A stretch of DNA of 19,702 bases from Bacteroidaceae bacterium (GCA_016292545.1 JAEDIG010000035.1:1-19702), one strand, 5' to 3'; positions 1-7,332 are shown, counted from the stretch's first letter. Notes: generated by a model not told the origin, from the sequence alone. Program-made: numbers and translations.

Positions 1-151
1 TGACGAAACATTGTCCGGGGCCGACATGTCGCCGCTCTGGCCCTGCCTTATGGGCACGCTCGTCATCGTCGTGCTGATAGCCACTATCGTCTGCTGGCAC
101 ATCCGCGGCATCCTGCGCACCAATCCCTCGGAAATTATCGCCAAGGAATAG
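1..151 (+). CDS. FtsX/MacB-like ABC permease, C-terminal end (partial)
   Basis: The gene enters from the left edge and only its last 49 codons are visible (frame from base 2, TAG at 149-151). They encode a final hydrophobic segment (about LVIVVLIATIVCW) and then the tail TNPSEIIAKE. The permease that ends at 3316 has the same ten-residue tail, and the DNA of the two ends is clearly similar, so these are paralogues on either side of the ATPase gene. In the family, this last membrane segment belongs to the C-terminal FtsX domain of MacB/LolC/E-type permeases. It probably partners the ATPase that starts 44 bases downstream. Family assignment rests on the match to the complete paralogue in the window; nothing is visible about its substrate. 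Confidence 0.8.
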   Translation, partial: DETLSGADMSPLWPCLMGTLVIVVLIATIVCWHIRGILRTNPSEIIAKE

Positions 152-195
152 AAACCAACATCAATAAACAATAACTCTCAAAAAAATCAAGGATT

Positions 196-870
196 ATGAT
201 TCAGTTGCAGAACATCAAGAAAGTATTCCGTACGGAAGAAGTGGAGACATGGGCGCTCCGTGAAGTGAACCTCGAAGTGAAGGCGGGCGAGTTTGTGGCC
301 GTAATGGGCCCGTCGGGCTGCGGCAAGTCCACTCTGCTCAACATCCTGGGCCTGCTCGACAACCCCACCGAAGGCACCTACCTGCTGGACGGCCACGATG
401 TGAGCACCCTCAGGGAGAACGAGCGCACGGACATCCGCAAGGGTGTCATCGGCTTTGTGTTCCAGAGCTTCAACCTCATCGACGAACTCAACGTCTATGA
501 AAACATCGAGCTGCCGCTGCTCTACATGGGCGTGCCGGCCAAGGAGCGCAAGGAGCGCATCGAGGCGGTGATGGACCGCATGGCCATCTCGCACCGCCGC
601 AAGCACTTCCCCAGCCAGCTCTCGGGCGGACAGCAGCAGCGTGTGGCCATAGCGCGTGCCGTGCTGTCGAACCCCAAGCTCATCCTGGCCGACGAGCCCA
701 CGGGTAACCTCGACTCCAAGAACGGCAAGGAGGTGATGAATCTCCTGAGCGAACTCCACCAGGAGGGCACCACCATCATCATGGTCACCCACTCGCAGCA
801 CGATGCCTCCTATGCCGACCGCATCGTCCGCCTCTACGACGGCGAGATAGTGGAACGTGTAGAACTGTAG
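196..870 (+). CDS. ABC transporter ATPase, LolD/MacB family
   Basis: A complete 224-residue nucleotide-binding subunit, the usual length for free-standing LolD/MacB-type ATPases. All ATPase motifs are intact: Walker A GPSGCGKST at 38-46, Q-loop Gln90, signature LSGGQQQR at 142-149, Walker B LILADE at 162-167 followed by PTGNLD, and H-loop His199. The purine-rich AAGGA lies a few bases before the ATG, the best ribosome-binding site in this part of the window. It sits 44 bases after one FtsX-like permease and about 20 bases before another, so it very likely powers one or both. In this family the ATPase drives mechanotransmission by the permease on periplasmic substrates (lipoproteins, peptides, antibiotics) rather than direct transport. 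The substrate here is unknown. Confidence 0.95.
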   Translation: MIQLQNIKKVFRTEEVETWALREVNLEVKAGEFVAVMGPSGCGKSTLLNILGLLDNPTEGTYLLDGHDVSTLRENERTDIRKGVIGFVFQSFNLIDELNVYENIELPLLYMGVPAKERKERIEAVMDRMAISHRRKHFPSQLSGGQQQRVAIARAVLSNPKLILADEPTGNLDSKNGKEVMNLLSELHQEGTTIIMVTHSQHDASYADRIVRLYDGEIVERVEL

Positions 871-892
871 GCAGTCTCTCCCGGCCATGTAT

Positions 893-3316
893 ATGATTGT
901 CCATCATCTGAAGGTTGCCGTGCGCAACCTCATGAAGTACAAGCTGCAGACCACCATCTCGGTGCTGAGCATCGCCATCGGCATCGTCACGCTGGCCTTT
1001 GTCCATGCGTTCCTGACGGAAATGACATTCCCCAGCCTCTACAGCCAGCCCTACGCAGACCGCACCTTCAATGTTGGCCTTGAGCTCATAGACGGAGGCG
1101 GTGCCAGCGTGGATTCCACAGGCAGGGACGTGCCCCCGCCGTCCTTCAACCGCGACATTCTCCTTGCCCTCAAGCGCGACGGCGGACCGAAGAGCATGGA
1201 GCGGATGGCGGTGCCCAACGGTTCCATGATCGGCGACATTATGGAGTTCCGGCTGGGCGACTCCCTTGCACGGAAGACATTCATGTCGTATTCCCTTGTC
1301 GACCCGGACTATTTCAACCTCGTGGGCATTCGTTCGGCCCTTACGGGTCGCCCCATCAGTAGGCTGAAGCAGGGCGAGGCCATCATCAGCCAAAAAATGG
1401 CCGCCACGGTGTTTGGCGATATGGACCCTCGCGGAGCAGTCTGTCCGCAAACCAAAGAGCATCGCCCTATTCCGCTGACCATCGTCGATGTGTTTGAGGA
1501 CATTTCCACTTTTGAGAGGCCCCTCGACAATGAGATCCTGTATATCTGTTTGGGTGAGATGGAAGGCGACCTGCTCGGAGCGATGAACGGAGAGGGGCAC
1601 GGGTTGTTCTATGCCCGATGGGTCACCATGGTGTTGCGGGAAGGCTGTACGACGGCACAACTGCTGCAGGAACTGAACGCCCGTCTGGAGCCTTTCGGCC
1701 TGACGGCAACATTGGAAGATGCGGTGGACCAGAATGAAATCAGGGTGATAGTCGAGGTCCAGACGCTGGTACACTTCATCGGCGCGCTCATCCTCATTGC
1801 CGCCATCATCGGTTTCCTGCGGATGCAGGTGCAGCTCTTCTGGATGCGTCGGCGCGAGGTGTCGTTGCGCATCACCCATGGGGCCAAACGCTGGCAACTG
1901 TTCCGCCTGCTCTTTACCGAGGTGGTGCTGGTGGTGGCCCTGTCGGTGGCCGTGGCGATGCTGATGGGCAGTTGGGTGGAATACTTCGTCTATGAGAATT
2001 TTGCTGACCTCATGAACGACGCGCCCTTCTCCATCCAGAATCTGGTACTCTACAGCCTTTGCATCGGCATCCTGCTGTTCCTGCTTTGCGCCCTCATCAT
2101 CTGGGTGGCACTGGCACGCATCTGCAAGGCGGAACAGGGACTGGCTGCCCACATGCGGGGCAGCCGCACACACCTTTTCCGCAATGTGATGCTGGGAGTG
2201 CAGGTGACCATCAGCATCGTCTTCGTGTGCGGCACGCTCACGGTTGAACAATGGTCGGCCCAGGTGCTGAAGTCGTTCAATGTTCCCGACGATCTGGAGC
2301 CCTACAAGGAATGCCTTTATCTGTGTGCCGATGATGCGGGGGAGAACCGGGAGACCCTGAAAAGGGAGATAGCCCGTCTGCCCAGTCTGGACAAGATGAT
2401 GGTCCATGAAACAGGCTACCAGCAGATTCCCGACATAGCGGACAACCCCGAGGTGTTGGCTGCCTTCGGCGACCGGTCGTATCATCCCATACTCCTCACG
2501 GCCGACACCTCTGTCATCTCCTTCTACCACCTGCGGGTGAACTGGTTACGCAAGCCCATCGGCTCCGAGGCATACCTGCTGCTGGCCGACAGCCTCTACC
2601 ACAAACTGCGCAGGCTGGGCGTGGTAACCTCCGATGTGCTGACCGTAGACAACTGGATCGAGCGGGGACAGTCATATCCTATCGTAGGCACGATTTCCGG
2701 GATTCCATACGAGAGACAGGAAGTGTCTATCCTAATCCACCCGGACGCAGCGGACAAAGCCACGAATTTCGTCCTTGTCCCCAAGGAGGGAAAGTACCGG
2801 CAGCTGCTGCGCGAAACGGAGGATGCCATCCAGCGGACGGCTCCTTCCGTGGTGAACAAGATGGCCTTCAACTTCCATGGTTTCCACGAGGAGGTAACGC
2901 TGCTGGAGAATTTCCGCATCGTGGGCTGGATTTTAGGTGCCGTCAGCCTCATCATCTGCTCCATGAGCATCTACAGCACCATCGCCCTCGACACCCGCTC
3001 GCGCCAGAAGGAAGTGGCCATCCGCAAGGTGTGCGGGGCCAAGAGCCGCAACATCTACCGCCTCTTCGGCCGCGTCTATGTGCTGATGGTCGTGCTCTCG
3101 CTCCTCATCGCCATCCCCGTGGAGGTGCTGTTCCATCGCATGATGTTCTCCAAGGAGATGATGACCTCGCAGGCATGGAAGGGAGCCCACACATCTCCCC
3201 TTGTCCCCTGCCTCTTCGGCGCGCTCATCGTCATGGCGCTGATAGCCGTCATTGTGGTGTGGAACATCCGCAGCACAATGCGCACCAATCCTTCGGAAAT
3301 TATCGCCAAGGAATAA
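893..3316 (+). CDS. FtsX/MacB-like ABC permease
   Basis: About 807 residues in the inner membrane. One N-terminal membrane segment (about 20-42) is followed by a large periplasmic domain of the MacB_PCD type. Next come a first FtsX-like block with membrane segments near 293-310, 340-360 and 384-408, another segment near 431-450, a second extracytoplasmic region, and a C-terminal FtsX block with segments near 676-698, 727-745 and 769-790. The cytoplasmic motif RQKEVAIRKVCGAK at about 704-717 is characteristic of the family. An ATG at 887 is also possible. I prefer 893 because the resulting start (MIVHHLKVAVRNLMKYKL) aligns with the permease at 13673 (MILHNLKIAWRNLMKYKL). It follows the ABC ATPase closely and should form its membrane partner. 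This duplicated-FtsX layout is common in Bacteroidetes; its substrate is not known. Confidence 0.9.
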   Translation: MIVHHLKVAVRNLMKYKLQTTISVLSIAIGIVTLAFVHAFLTEMTFPSLYSQPYADRTFNVGLELIDGGGASVDSTGRDVPPPSFNRDILLALKRDGGPKSMERMAVPNGSMIGDIMEFRLGDSLARKTFMSYSLVDPDYFNLVGIRSALTGRPISRLKQGEAIISQKMAATVFGDMDPRGAVCPQTKEHRPIPLTIVDVFEDISTFERPLDNEILYICLGEMEGDLLGAMNGEGHGLFYARWVTMVLREGCTTAQLLQELNARLEPFGLTATLEDAVDQNEIRVIVEVQTLVHFIGALILIAAIIGFLRMQVQLFWMRRREVSLRITHGAKRWQLFRLLFTEVVLVVALSVAVAMLMGSWVEYFVYENFADLMNDAPFSIQNLVLYSLCIGILLFLLCALIIWVALARICKAEQGLAAHMRGSRTHLFRNVMLGVQVTISIVFVCGTLTVEQWSAQVLKSFNVPDDLEPYKECLYLCADDAGENRETLKREIARLPSLDKMMVHETGYQQIPDIADNPEVLAAFGDRSYHPILLTADTSVISFYHLRVNWLRKPIGSEAYLLLADSLYHKLRRLGVVTSDVLTVDNWIERGQSYPIVGTISGIPYERQEVSILIHPDAADKATNFVLVPKEGKYRQLLRETEDAIQRTAPSVVNKMAFNFHGFHEEVTLLENFRIVGWILGAVSLIICSMSIYSTIALDTRSRQKEVAIRKVCGAKSRNIYRLFGRVYVLMVVLSLLIAIPVEVLFHRMMFSKEMMTSQAWKGAHTSPLVPCLFGALIVMALIAVIVVWNIRSTMRTNPSEIIAKE

Positions 3317-3323
3317 TCTGCCC

Positions 3324-3359
3324 CTTCCGCGAAACGCCGTTATGTGCGTTTCGCGGAAG
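3324..3359. terminator. Strong hairpin between convergent genes
   Basis: A perfect 14-bp GC-rich stem: CTTCCGCGAAACGC (3324-3337), an 8-base loop, and GCGTTTCGCGGAAG (3346-3359). It lies 7 bases after the permease stop and 7 bases from the stop of the convergent ATPase gene. Neither strand has a T-tract beyond it, so it is not a textbook intrinsic terminator. Its place between two convergent stops suggests a bidirectional terminator or mRNA 3'-end stabiliser. Confidence 0.7.
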
Positions 3360-3366
3360 CTGTGGG

Positions 3367-4557
3367 TCAAAGGATTTCCTCAATGTCTGCCGTGAGGAAA
3401 TCTTCAATGGGTATGCCTCCCGTGCCAACCACGAAAGAGTGGGTGGGCCTGAATGTCTTTTCGAACAATGGCAGTCCGCTGTTCATCCTGCGTCGTCCGC
3501 TTTTCACCTCTATGGCTATGGTTGTATGGTCCGACACGATGATGAAATCCACCTCGTTGCTCCGTTCTCTCCAGTAGTACAGCTTGTAGCCCAGTTCCTC
3601 GGCTTGGCAGATGAGGTGTGCTCCGATGGCACTTTCCGCCCATCTGCCCCATGCCTCTCCGTCGAGCCGGTCTTTTTCGAATGTGCGTCCTTTGTAGGCA
3701 GTGAGCAGCGCATTGTTGTACACTTGGAATTTGGGGACAGAACTGTATCTCCTTGCCTCATCGCCGGCATATTTCTGCAAACCTGTCAGCAGGGCACACT
3801 GGCTGAGGATGTCAATATACCCGGCCAGTGTGGTCACATTGCCGGCATCCTGCAACTGCCCAATCATCTTGGTGAGGGAAAGGAGCTCGCCCGAATAGGC
3901 ACAGCCAATCTCAAAGGCCTGCTTCATCAGCGCGGGCTTGTATATGTTGGCGGTCATGATGACATCCTTTTCGATGGAGGGCGCCACGAGTGCATCCTTG
4001 ATGTACCTCTTCCAGCGCCTCTCGTCGGCAATCAGGGTGGCGGGACCCGGGTAGCCGCCAAAGTAGACATACTGGTCCAGTGTGTAGCCAAAGGCATCGC
4101 GCATCTCGGAATATTTCCAGTGTGTGAGTCTGATGAGTTCATAACGGCCGGCCAAGGACTCGGAAAGCCCTTTCTTGATAAGGAGGCGTGAACTGCCCAG
4201 GATCACGACCTTGAGATTGCGGCCTTCGCGGTTGTCCCGGTCCCATTCGGCCTTGACCGCTTCGCTCCAGTTGTCCAGTTTCTGGATTTCGTCAATCACA
4301 AGCAGGTGCTCCTCCTCTTTCTGGAGCTGCATCCTCACTCTTGCCGATTGCCATACGTTGTGTATCCACTGGGTGTCGGAGGCATCCACGCCATCTGCAT
4401 TCTCCAGGGTGTGAGGTATGCGGATGCCCTTCAGCACCTGGTTTACAAGTGTGGATTTCCCCACCTGACGAGGCCCTGCCAGCACCTGGATGAACCTTCT
4501 TGGCTCTTCTATCCTTCCCTTCAGTACTTTATACTGACTGCGTATATATCCTGCCAT
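3367..4557 (-). CDS. AAA ATPase with DUF4143 domain
   Basis: A complete protein of 396 residues, the normal size for the family. The N-terminal AAA_14-type ATPase domain shows Walker A GPRQVGKST at 28-36, Walker B LLVIDE at 85-90 and a sensor-like strand VVILGSS near 117-123. The C-terminal DUF4143 region contains EVDF and IEVKSG near 332-352, the E/D...ExK pattern of the PD-(D/E)XK nuclease fold. Such proteins are very common in Bacteroidetes and often sit in variable regions. Their cellular role is not settled, so any link to DNA cleavage or defence is inference. It is transcribed towards the FtsX operon and stands alone. Its promoter (4658-4689) and a leader made of 22-bp repeats lie directly upstream. 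No recognisable ribosome-binding site precedes the ATG. Confidence 0.92.
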   Translation of the reverse strand: MAGYIRSQYKVLKGRIEEPRRFIQVLAGPRQVGKSTLVNQVLKGIRIPHTLENADGVDASDTQWIHNVWQSARVRMQLQKEEEHLLVIDEIQKLDNWSEAVKAEWDRDNREGRNLKVVILGSSRLLIKKGLSESLAGRYELIRLTHWKYSEMRDAFGYTLDQYVYFGGYPGPATLIADERRWKRYIKDALVAPSIEKDVIMTANIYKPALMKQAFEIGCAYSGELLSLTKMIGQLQDAGNVTTLAGYIDILSQCALLTGLQKYAGDEARRYSSVPKFQVYNNALLTAYKGRTFEKDRLDGEAWGRWAESAIGAHLICQAEELGYKLYYWRERSNEVDFIIVSDHTTIAIEVKSGRRRMNSGLPLFEKTFRPTHSFVVGTGGIPIEDFLTADIEEIL

Positions 4558-4566
4558 GATAACAGC

Positions 4567-4654
4567 TTTACAAAATGTTCAATTCTTCGTGACGAAATGT
4601 TCAAATCTCTGTGACGAAATGTTCAAATCTCTGTGACGAAATGTTCAAATCTTG
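4567..4654 (-). repeat. Four 22-bp tandem repeats in the DUF4143 gene leader
   Basis: Four head-to-tail units of 22 bp. Units 4589-4610 and 4611-4632 are identical on the + strand (they begin GTGACGAAATG and continue TTCAAATCTCT). Unit 4633-4654 differs in its last bases, and unit 4567-4588 is degenerate (about 16 of 22 match). The block starts 9 bases before the ATPase ATG and ends at the predicted transcription start, so it forms nearly the whole 5' leader. Because 22 is not a multiple of 3 the array is unlikely to be coding. There are no unique spacers, so it is not a CRISPR array. Confidence 0.9.
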
Positions 4655-4657
4655 GTG

Positions 4658-4689
4658 CAAAGTTATGCAGGATTTTATTAAATACCAAA
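4658..4689 (-). promoter_or_regulatory. Bacteroidetes-type promoter of the DUF4143 ATPase gene
   Basis: Read on the - strand there is TTTG (4689-4686), a 20-base spacer, and TAACTTTG (4665-4658). This matches the Bacteroides housekeeping sigma consensus TTTG / TAnnTTTG in both sequence and spacing. Transcription would start near 4650, inside the last 22-bp repeat unit, leaving a leader of roughly 95 bases. Confidence 0.75.
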
Positions 4690-4750
4690 TGTTTCCGCTG
4701 TTTTTTCTTCTTCTATTACAATATTCATGCCGTTCCCTTCTGCCTCCGGT

Positions 4751-4769
4751 GCCAAGGGCGGGCCTTGGC
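4751..4769. terminator. Short hairpin downstream of the AraC remnant
   Basis: A perfect 7-bp stem, GCCAAGG (4751-4757) and CCTTGGC (4763-4769), with a 5-base loop. It lies about 28 bases beyond the AraC remnant's stop codon on the - strand. It has no T-tract. It may be the old terminator of that gene. The rest of 4690-4796 shows nothing recognisable. Confidence 0.35.
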
Positions 4770-4796
4770 CCGTGGTTCTGGCATAAAGAGGACCCG

Positions 4797-5117
4797 CTAT
4801 CCGGTGGGGTGTGAGGGATACAGCGGGCCGGCGCGGTATTCCGATATGGACATGCCCGTGTACTTTTTGAAATAGCGGCATATATAAGAGGTGTTGGGGA
4901 AATGCAGCCGGATGGCTATCTGGTCGGCATTCAGGGATGTGTTCTTAATCAGGTGTTTCATCTCGGACACCACCTGGCGGTTGATGGCCTCCTTGGGTGT
5001 TTCCTTGCACACTCGTCTCACTATCATGGCCAGATAGTTGGGCGAGATGCACAGTTGGTCGGCATAGAACCGGCTGTCGCGCTGCTCCCTGAAGTGGTAG
5101 AACAGATTGCTTATGCA
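4797..5117 (-). pseudogene. AraC-family regulator, 5'-truncated (DNA-binding domain only)
   Basis: About 107 codons remain open. They read from LFYHFREQ through FYADQLCISPNYLAMIVRR, ADQIAIRLHFP and SYICRYFKKYTGMSISEYR, which is the double helix-turn-helix of AraC/XylS proteins. The last segment is the family signature of the second HTH. A TGA (5118-5120) stops the frame just upstream, and none of the usual N-terminal sensor domain (about 180 residues in Bacteroidetes homologues) can be found. An internal ATG at 5027 would give a 76-residue fragment lacking part of the first HTH. The truncation point is close to the start of the duplicated DUF1703 fragment, so a rearrangement probably removed the 5' part. 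Function as a regulator is unlikely. Confidence 0.8.
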
Positions 5118-5199
5118 TCACCGCCTGCCACCCTATGGCAGTCGGCTGTCATCGCCGTGAAAGTCTTCGAGGATACGTGGTGCTTCATCCGCGGACTGT

Positions 5200-5404
5200 A
5201 GCACATCATTCCTGCTGTTCACAATGTGCATGTCGTTCTGGAATTTGAGTGTGTTCACGTGTACATGCTCTCCAGACAACATGCGTATAGTGTCGTCCTT
5301 CAGGCCGTCGAAGTTCATCTGGATATAGGTTTTGACAGAATCGTATGCACCGGTCGTTGACCAATAGCTGCGATAATAGTTGTCATAAATGGCCCTCATG
5401 ACAG
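5200..5404. repeat. 205-bp direct repeat, copy A
   Basis: Bases 5200-5404 match 7071-7275 over 205 bp in the same orientation, without gaps and with three mismatches that I counted. The repeat covers the YDNYYRSYWS-to-RNDVL part of a DUF1703 gene. Together with copy B it brackets the Fic gene. Confidence 0.95.
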
Positions 5405-5503
5405 TTCCATCTCCTTGATGTCCATGCCGAATTTACGGCACAGTGCCTCAACCTCACAGTGGGTGAACCCGAATGATGAGGCTATCCTGCCTGGCTTGTC
5501 ATG
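5200..5503 (-). pseudogene. DUF1703 AAA-ATPase_like gene fragment, copy A
   Basis: Two adjoining pieces in different frames match the middle of the AAA-ATPase_like (pfam09820) family, whose members usually carry a PD-(D/E)XK domain at the C-terminus. Bases 5503-5402 encode SSFGFTHCEVEALCRKFGMD. Bases 5399-5200 encode MRAIYDNYYRSYWSTTGAYD, continuing to FQNDMHIVNSRNDVL. The WYDGY segment normally found between them is missing, and copy B supplies it. The missing stretch equals about 55 bases and shifts the frame. After RNDVL the family sequence breaks off and an unrelated tail of about 20 codons runs to a stop at 5133. Neither ATPase nor nuclease motifs remain, so this is a dead remnant. Confidence 0.75.
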
Positions 5504-5550
5504 TACATGATGGCAACATACACGCCTAATGGGTAGAACAAGTACCTTGC

Positions 5551-5628
5551 CTACCGAGATTTTGCGACATCACAAAGGAAGTGTTTCAACTCGTTTGAGT
5601 AGTCGTGCCAAGTATTTACTTGAATCAT
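5551..5628 (-). other. Short open stretch of 25 codons, unassigned
   Basis: Directly downstream of the Fic gene on the same strand, ATG at 5628 opens a frame that starts MIQVNTWHDYSNELKHFL and meets TAG at 5551-5553. The composition looks protein-like (no low-complexity run). It may be the N-terminus of a lost gene; the start recalls N-termini of some sigma-70-like factors only faintly. I cannot assign it. The remainder of 5504-5649 shows nothing else recognisable. Confidence 0.25.
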
Positions 5629-5649
5629 TTGTAATGCGTTATTTGTGTT

Positions 5650-6717
5650 TTATACTGATGGGGTGATAATCAGCCTCCAAGAATTATCTTTTTCTGTACG
5701 AGCAACATAGCCTTTCCCTGTAAGGAGTCGCAATTGCTTGTTTACTGCTGTAAGACTGATACCTGCAGCTTCAGCCAATTGGGGGATAGTGCTATTTGGC
5801 TGCTCGTACATACGATTCAGTATTATGCTGGTTGTGGCACTACGAAACTTTACACGTTCACCATCAAACCACCATACGTTATCTCCACGCTCAGTCAGGA
5901 ACTGGATGTCGAAAGAAACTTCGTCGATAAAGAGGTTGGTAAAGTAAGTAAGAAACTGTTGAATGTCGCGCTTTGAGGCATGTGCGCCAAGTGAAGGTGC
6001 TGCACCGACAGTCAGGTCTGTACGATGCAATGCTTCTAAATACTCTTTTTTCTTACGGCTACGTACCACAATCATAGGGTAATCATGGCGAGTAAGGATG
6101 TAGTTGACCATCAATCGAGCAATACGTCCGTTGCCGTCTTCAAATGGATGAATACGGATGTATCGATAGTGGAATATCGCAGCAAGTTCGATTGGAGTGA
6201 ACTTTCCTGATCTTTCTGCATCATTGTACCAATCAACCAAATCGCTCATCAATGCAGGAGTCTCTTCAGGTGTAGCATACTCGAATCGGTCACCATAACG
6301 GGTAATGACGGAATTATGTCGAGTTTTGTATTGTCCTGCGTGAATGACGTAGCTTGTCTGAACACCTCCTGGCAGGGTACGATATACAGTATAATCCTCG
6401 CGCAAGAGGGTTTTATGCAACGTTCGTATAAAATGCTGCGTCAAAGGAGTCTCCTTAAGCAACGCTTCTTCTTTCATCATTTTCAATCCTACATTGCTGG
6501 CAGTCATTTCGTGTACATCACGAACATCTGCTTCGCCAACAATCTTACCGAACATGAGCAATATCTCTGTCTGCCCATAAGTCAGTGTATTACCCTCGAT
6601 GTGGTTGCTGTTGTAGTTGAAATCGATGGTGAATCGACGACTTAACATCTCCCTGTCCCTGTCGGACAACGGCTGCAAAGCGTTCCATTCGTTCATTACG
6701 TCTTCTGGACTCTTCAT
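5650..6717 (-). CDS. Fic-family protein (predicted AMP-transferase) with winged HTH
   Basis: A complete protein of 355 residues. The catalytic Fic motif HPFEDGNGRIAR is intact at 190-201, with His190 as base and Asp194/Asn196/Arg198 in the usual places. An inhibitory motif of type S-x-x-x-E-G occurs at 37-42 (SNHIEG), near the N-terminus, so this is a class II Fic protein in which Glu41 would block productive ATP binding until the helix moves. Residues from about 292 form a winged helix-turn-helix (PQLAEAAGISLTAVNKQLRL). Related Fic proteins transfer AMP from ATP to hydroxyl groups of target proteins; the target here is unknown. The gene is more AT-rich than the efflux genes (one line sampled gives about 45% GC against 55-68%), which suggests recent transfer. 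It stands alone between two broken DUF1703 copies. Confidence 0.93.
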   Translation of the reverse strand: MKSPEDVMNEWNALQPLSDRDREMLSRRFTIDFNYNSNHIEGNTLTYGQTEILLMFGKIVGEADVRDVHEMTASNVGLKMMKEEALLKETPLTQHFIRTLHKTLLREDYTVYRTLPGGVQTSYVIHAGQYKTRHNSVITRYGDRFEYATPEETPALMSDLVDWYNDAERSGKFTPIELAAIFHYRYIRIHPFEDGNGRIARLMVNYILTRHDYPMIVVRSRKKKEYLEALHRTDLTVGAAPSLGAHASKRDIQQFLTYFTNLFIDEVSFDIQFLTERGDNVWWFDGERVKFRSATTSIILNRMYEQPNSTIPQLAEAAGISLTAVNKQLRLLTGKGYVARTEKDNSWRLIITPSV

Positions 6718-6746
6718 ATATTCTGTTTTTGCAATAAATTACATTA

Positions 6747-6769
6747 AAAGGTTTATGTCGTCAACCTTT
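6747..6769 (-). promoter_or_regulatory. Stem-loop in the Fic 5' leader
   Basis: AAAGGTT (6747-6753) and AACCTTT (6763-6769) form a 7-bp stem with a 9-base loop. It lies at the expected 5' end of the Fic transcript, about 30 bases before the ATG. A second dyad with the same core, AAAAAGGT (6821-6828) and ACCTTTTT (6840-6847), lies just upstream of the promoter. It could be an mRNA structure or a binding site for a regulator such as the Fic protein's own HTH; the latter is inference. Confidence 0.4.
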
Positions 6770-6777
6770 AACGGCTG

Positions 6778-6810
6778 CAAAGTTACAAACTTTTTGTTGG
6801 AAAATCGCAA
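6778..6810 (-). promoter_or_regulatory. Probable promoter of the Fic gene
   Basis: On the - strand TAACTTTG (6785-6778) is a perfect Bacteroides -7 box, identical to those before the DUF4143 gene and the permease at 13673. A weaker -33 element TTGC (6810-6807) lies 21 bases upstream. The predicted start is near 6771, giving a leader of about 55 bases. Confidence 0.6.
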
Positions 6811-6923
6811 GATGTTGCACAAAAAGGTATACTTCAATAACCTTTTTAGCATTATTTGGCATTTTAAGCTGTTTCACTCGGTATTTTGTGGCATTTTGTT
6901 TAGGCTGACACGATTATTGTCTC

Positions 6924-6943
6924 TTACATGTGCGTACATGTAA
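6924..6943. promoter_or_regulatory. Perfect 8+8 palindrome, operator-like
   Basis: TTACATGT (6924-6931), spacer GCGT, ACATGTAA (6936-6943). The dyad is perfect and is not followed by a T-tract. It lies about 130 bases upstream of the Fic promoter and about 30 bases before a possible terminal inverted repeat. It could be an operator or part of a decayed mobile element. Confidence 0.4.
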
Positions 6944-7058
6944 TAATGAGTGACCCTGTAAACTTATGTCGTCTATTCAGGGCCATGAGAATTGATGGAC
7001 TCCTTCTAGTTTGCGGATTGATTTTTTTGCATAGACTCAAAGGGTGGAAAGTTTCAAA

Positions 7059-7332
7059 TTCAACACTGTGAGCACATCATTCCTGCTGTTCACAATGTGC
7101 ATGTCGTTTTGGAATTTGAGTGTGTTCACGTGTACATGCTCTCCAGACAACATGCGTATAATGTCGTCCTTCAGGCCGTCGAAGTTCATCTGGATGTAGG
7201 TTTTGACAGAATCGTATGCACCGGTCGTTGACCAATAGCTGCGATAATAGTTGTCATAAATGGCCCTCATGACAGAATAGGGATTGAAGATATGGGACTC
7301 ATCGCCAATGCGGTAGCCGTCATACCAGCGTT
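7059..7332 (-). pseudogene. DUF1703 AAA-ATPase_like gene fragment, copy B
   Basis: On the - strand the frame reads WYDGYRIGDESHIFNPYSVM, then YDNYYRSYWSTTGAYD, and ends near FQNDMHIVNSRNDVLTVL at about 7059. This is a continuous piece of roughly 90 residues from the middle of the AAA-ATPase_like/DUF1703 family (WYDGY and YSV are conserved landmarks). Upstream of 7332 the frame runs into unrelated sequence with stops. Downstream it diverges after LTVL into a short random tail ending at 7037. It lacks the ATP-binding N-terminus and the PD-(D/E)XK C-terminus, so it is a remnant. Unlike copy A it still has the WYDGY segment and is in one frame. Confidence 0.78.
7071..7275. repeat. 205-bp direct repeat, copy B
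   Basis: The second copy of the repeat at 5200-5404, in the same orientation, 1,871 bp away (start to start), with three substitutions and no gaps. One substitution changes Thr to Ile in the encoded segment (GLKDD-T/I-IRML). Confidence 0.95.

Noticed and set aside
785..2530. Long open frame on the - strand (about 580 codons) opposite the FtsX-like permease
   Set aside because: It is rich in His, Gln and Arg with no recognisable domain, and lies exactly opposite a well-supported gene. It is the expected shadow of GC-rich third codon positions.
3031..4191. Open frame on the + strand spanning the permease end and the DUF4143 gene
   Set aside because: It crosses the convergent hairpin and runs opposite the ATPase; it is a chance frame.
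4567..4654. CRISPR array
   Set aside because: The units abut with no unique spacers, are only 22 bp long, and no cas gene is present. They are tandem repeats in a leader.
3367..7332. A new defence system made of the DUF4143 ATPase, Fic protein and DUF1703 protein
   Set aside because: The DUF1703 copies are broken, the genes have separate promoters, and nothing ties them functionally. They look like independent accessory genes in a variable spot.
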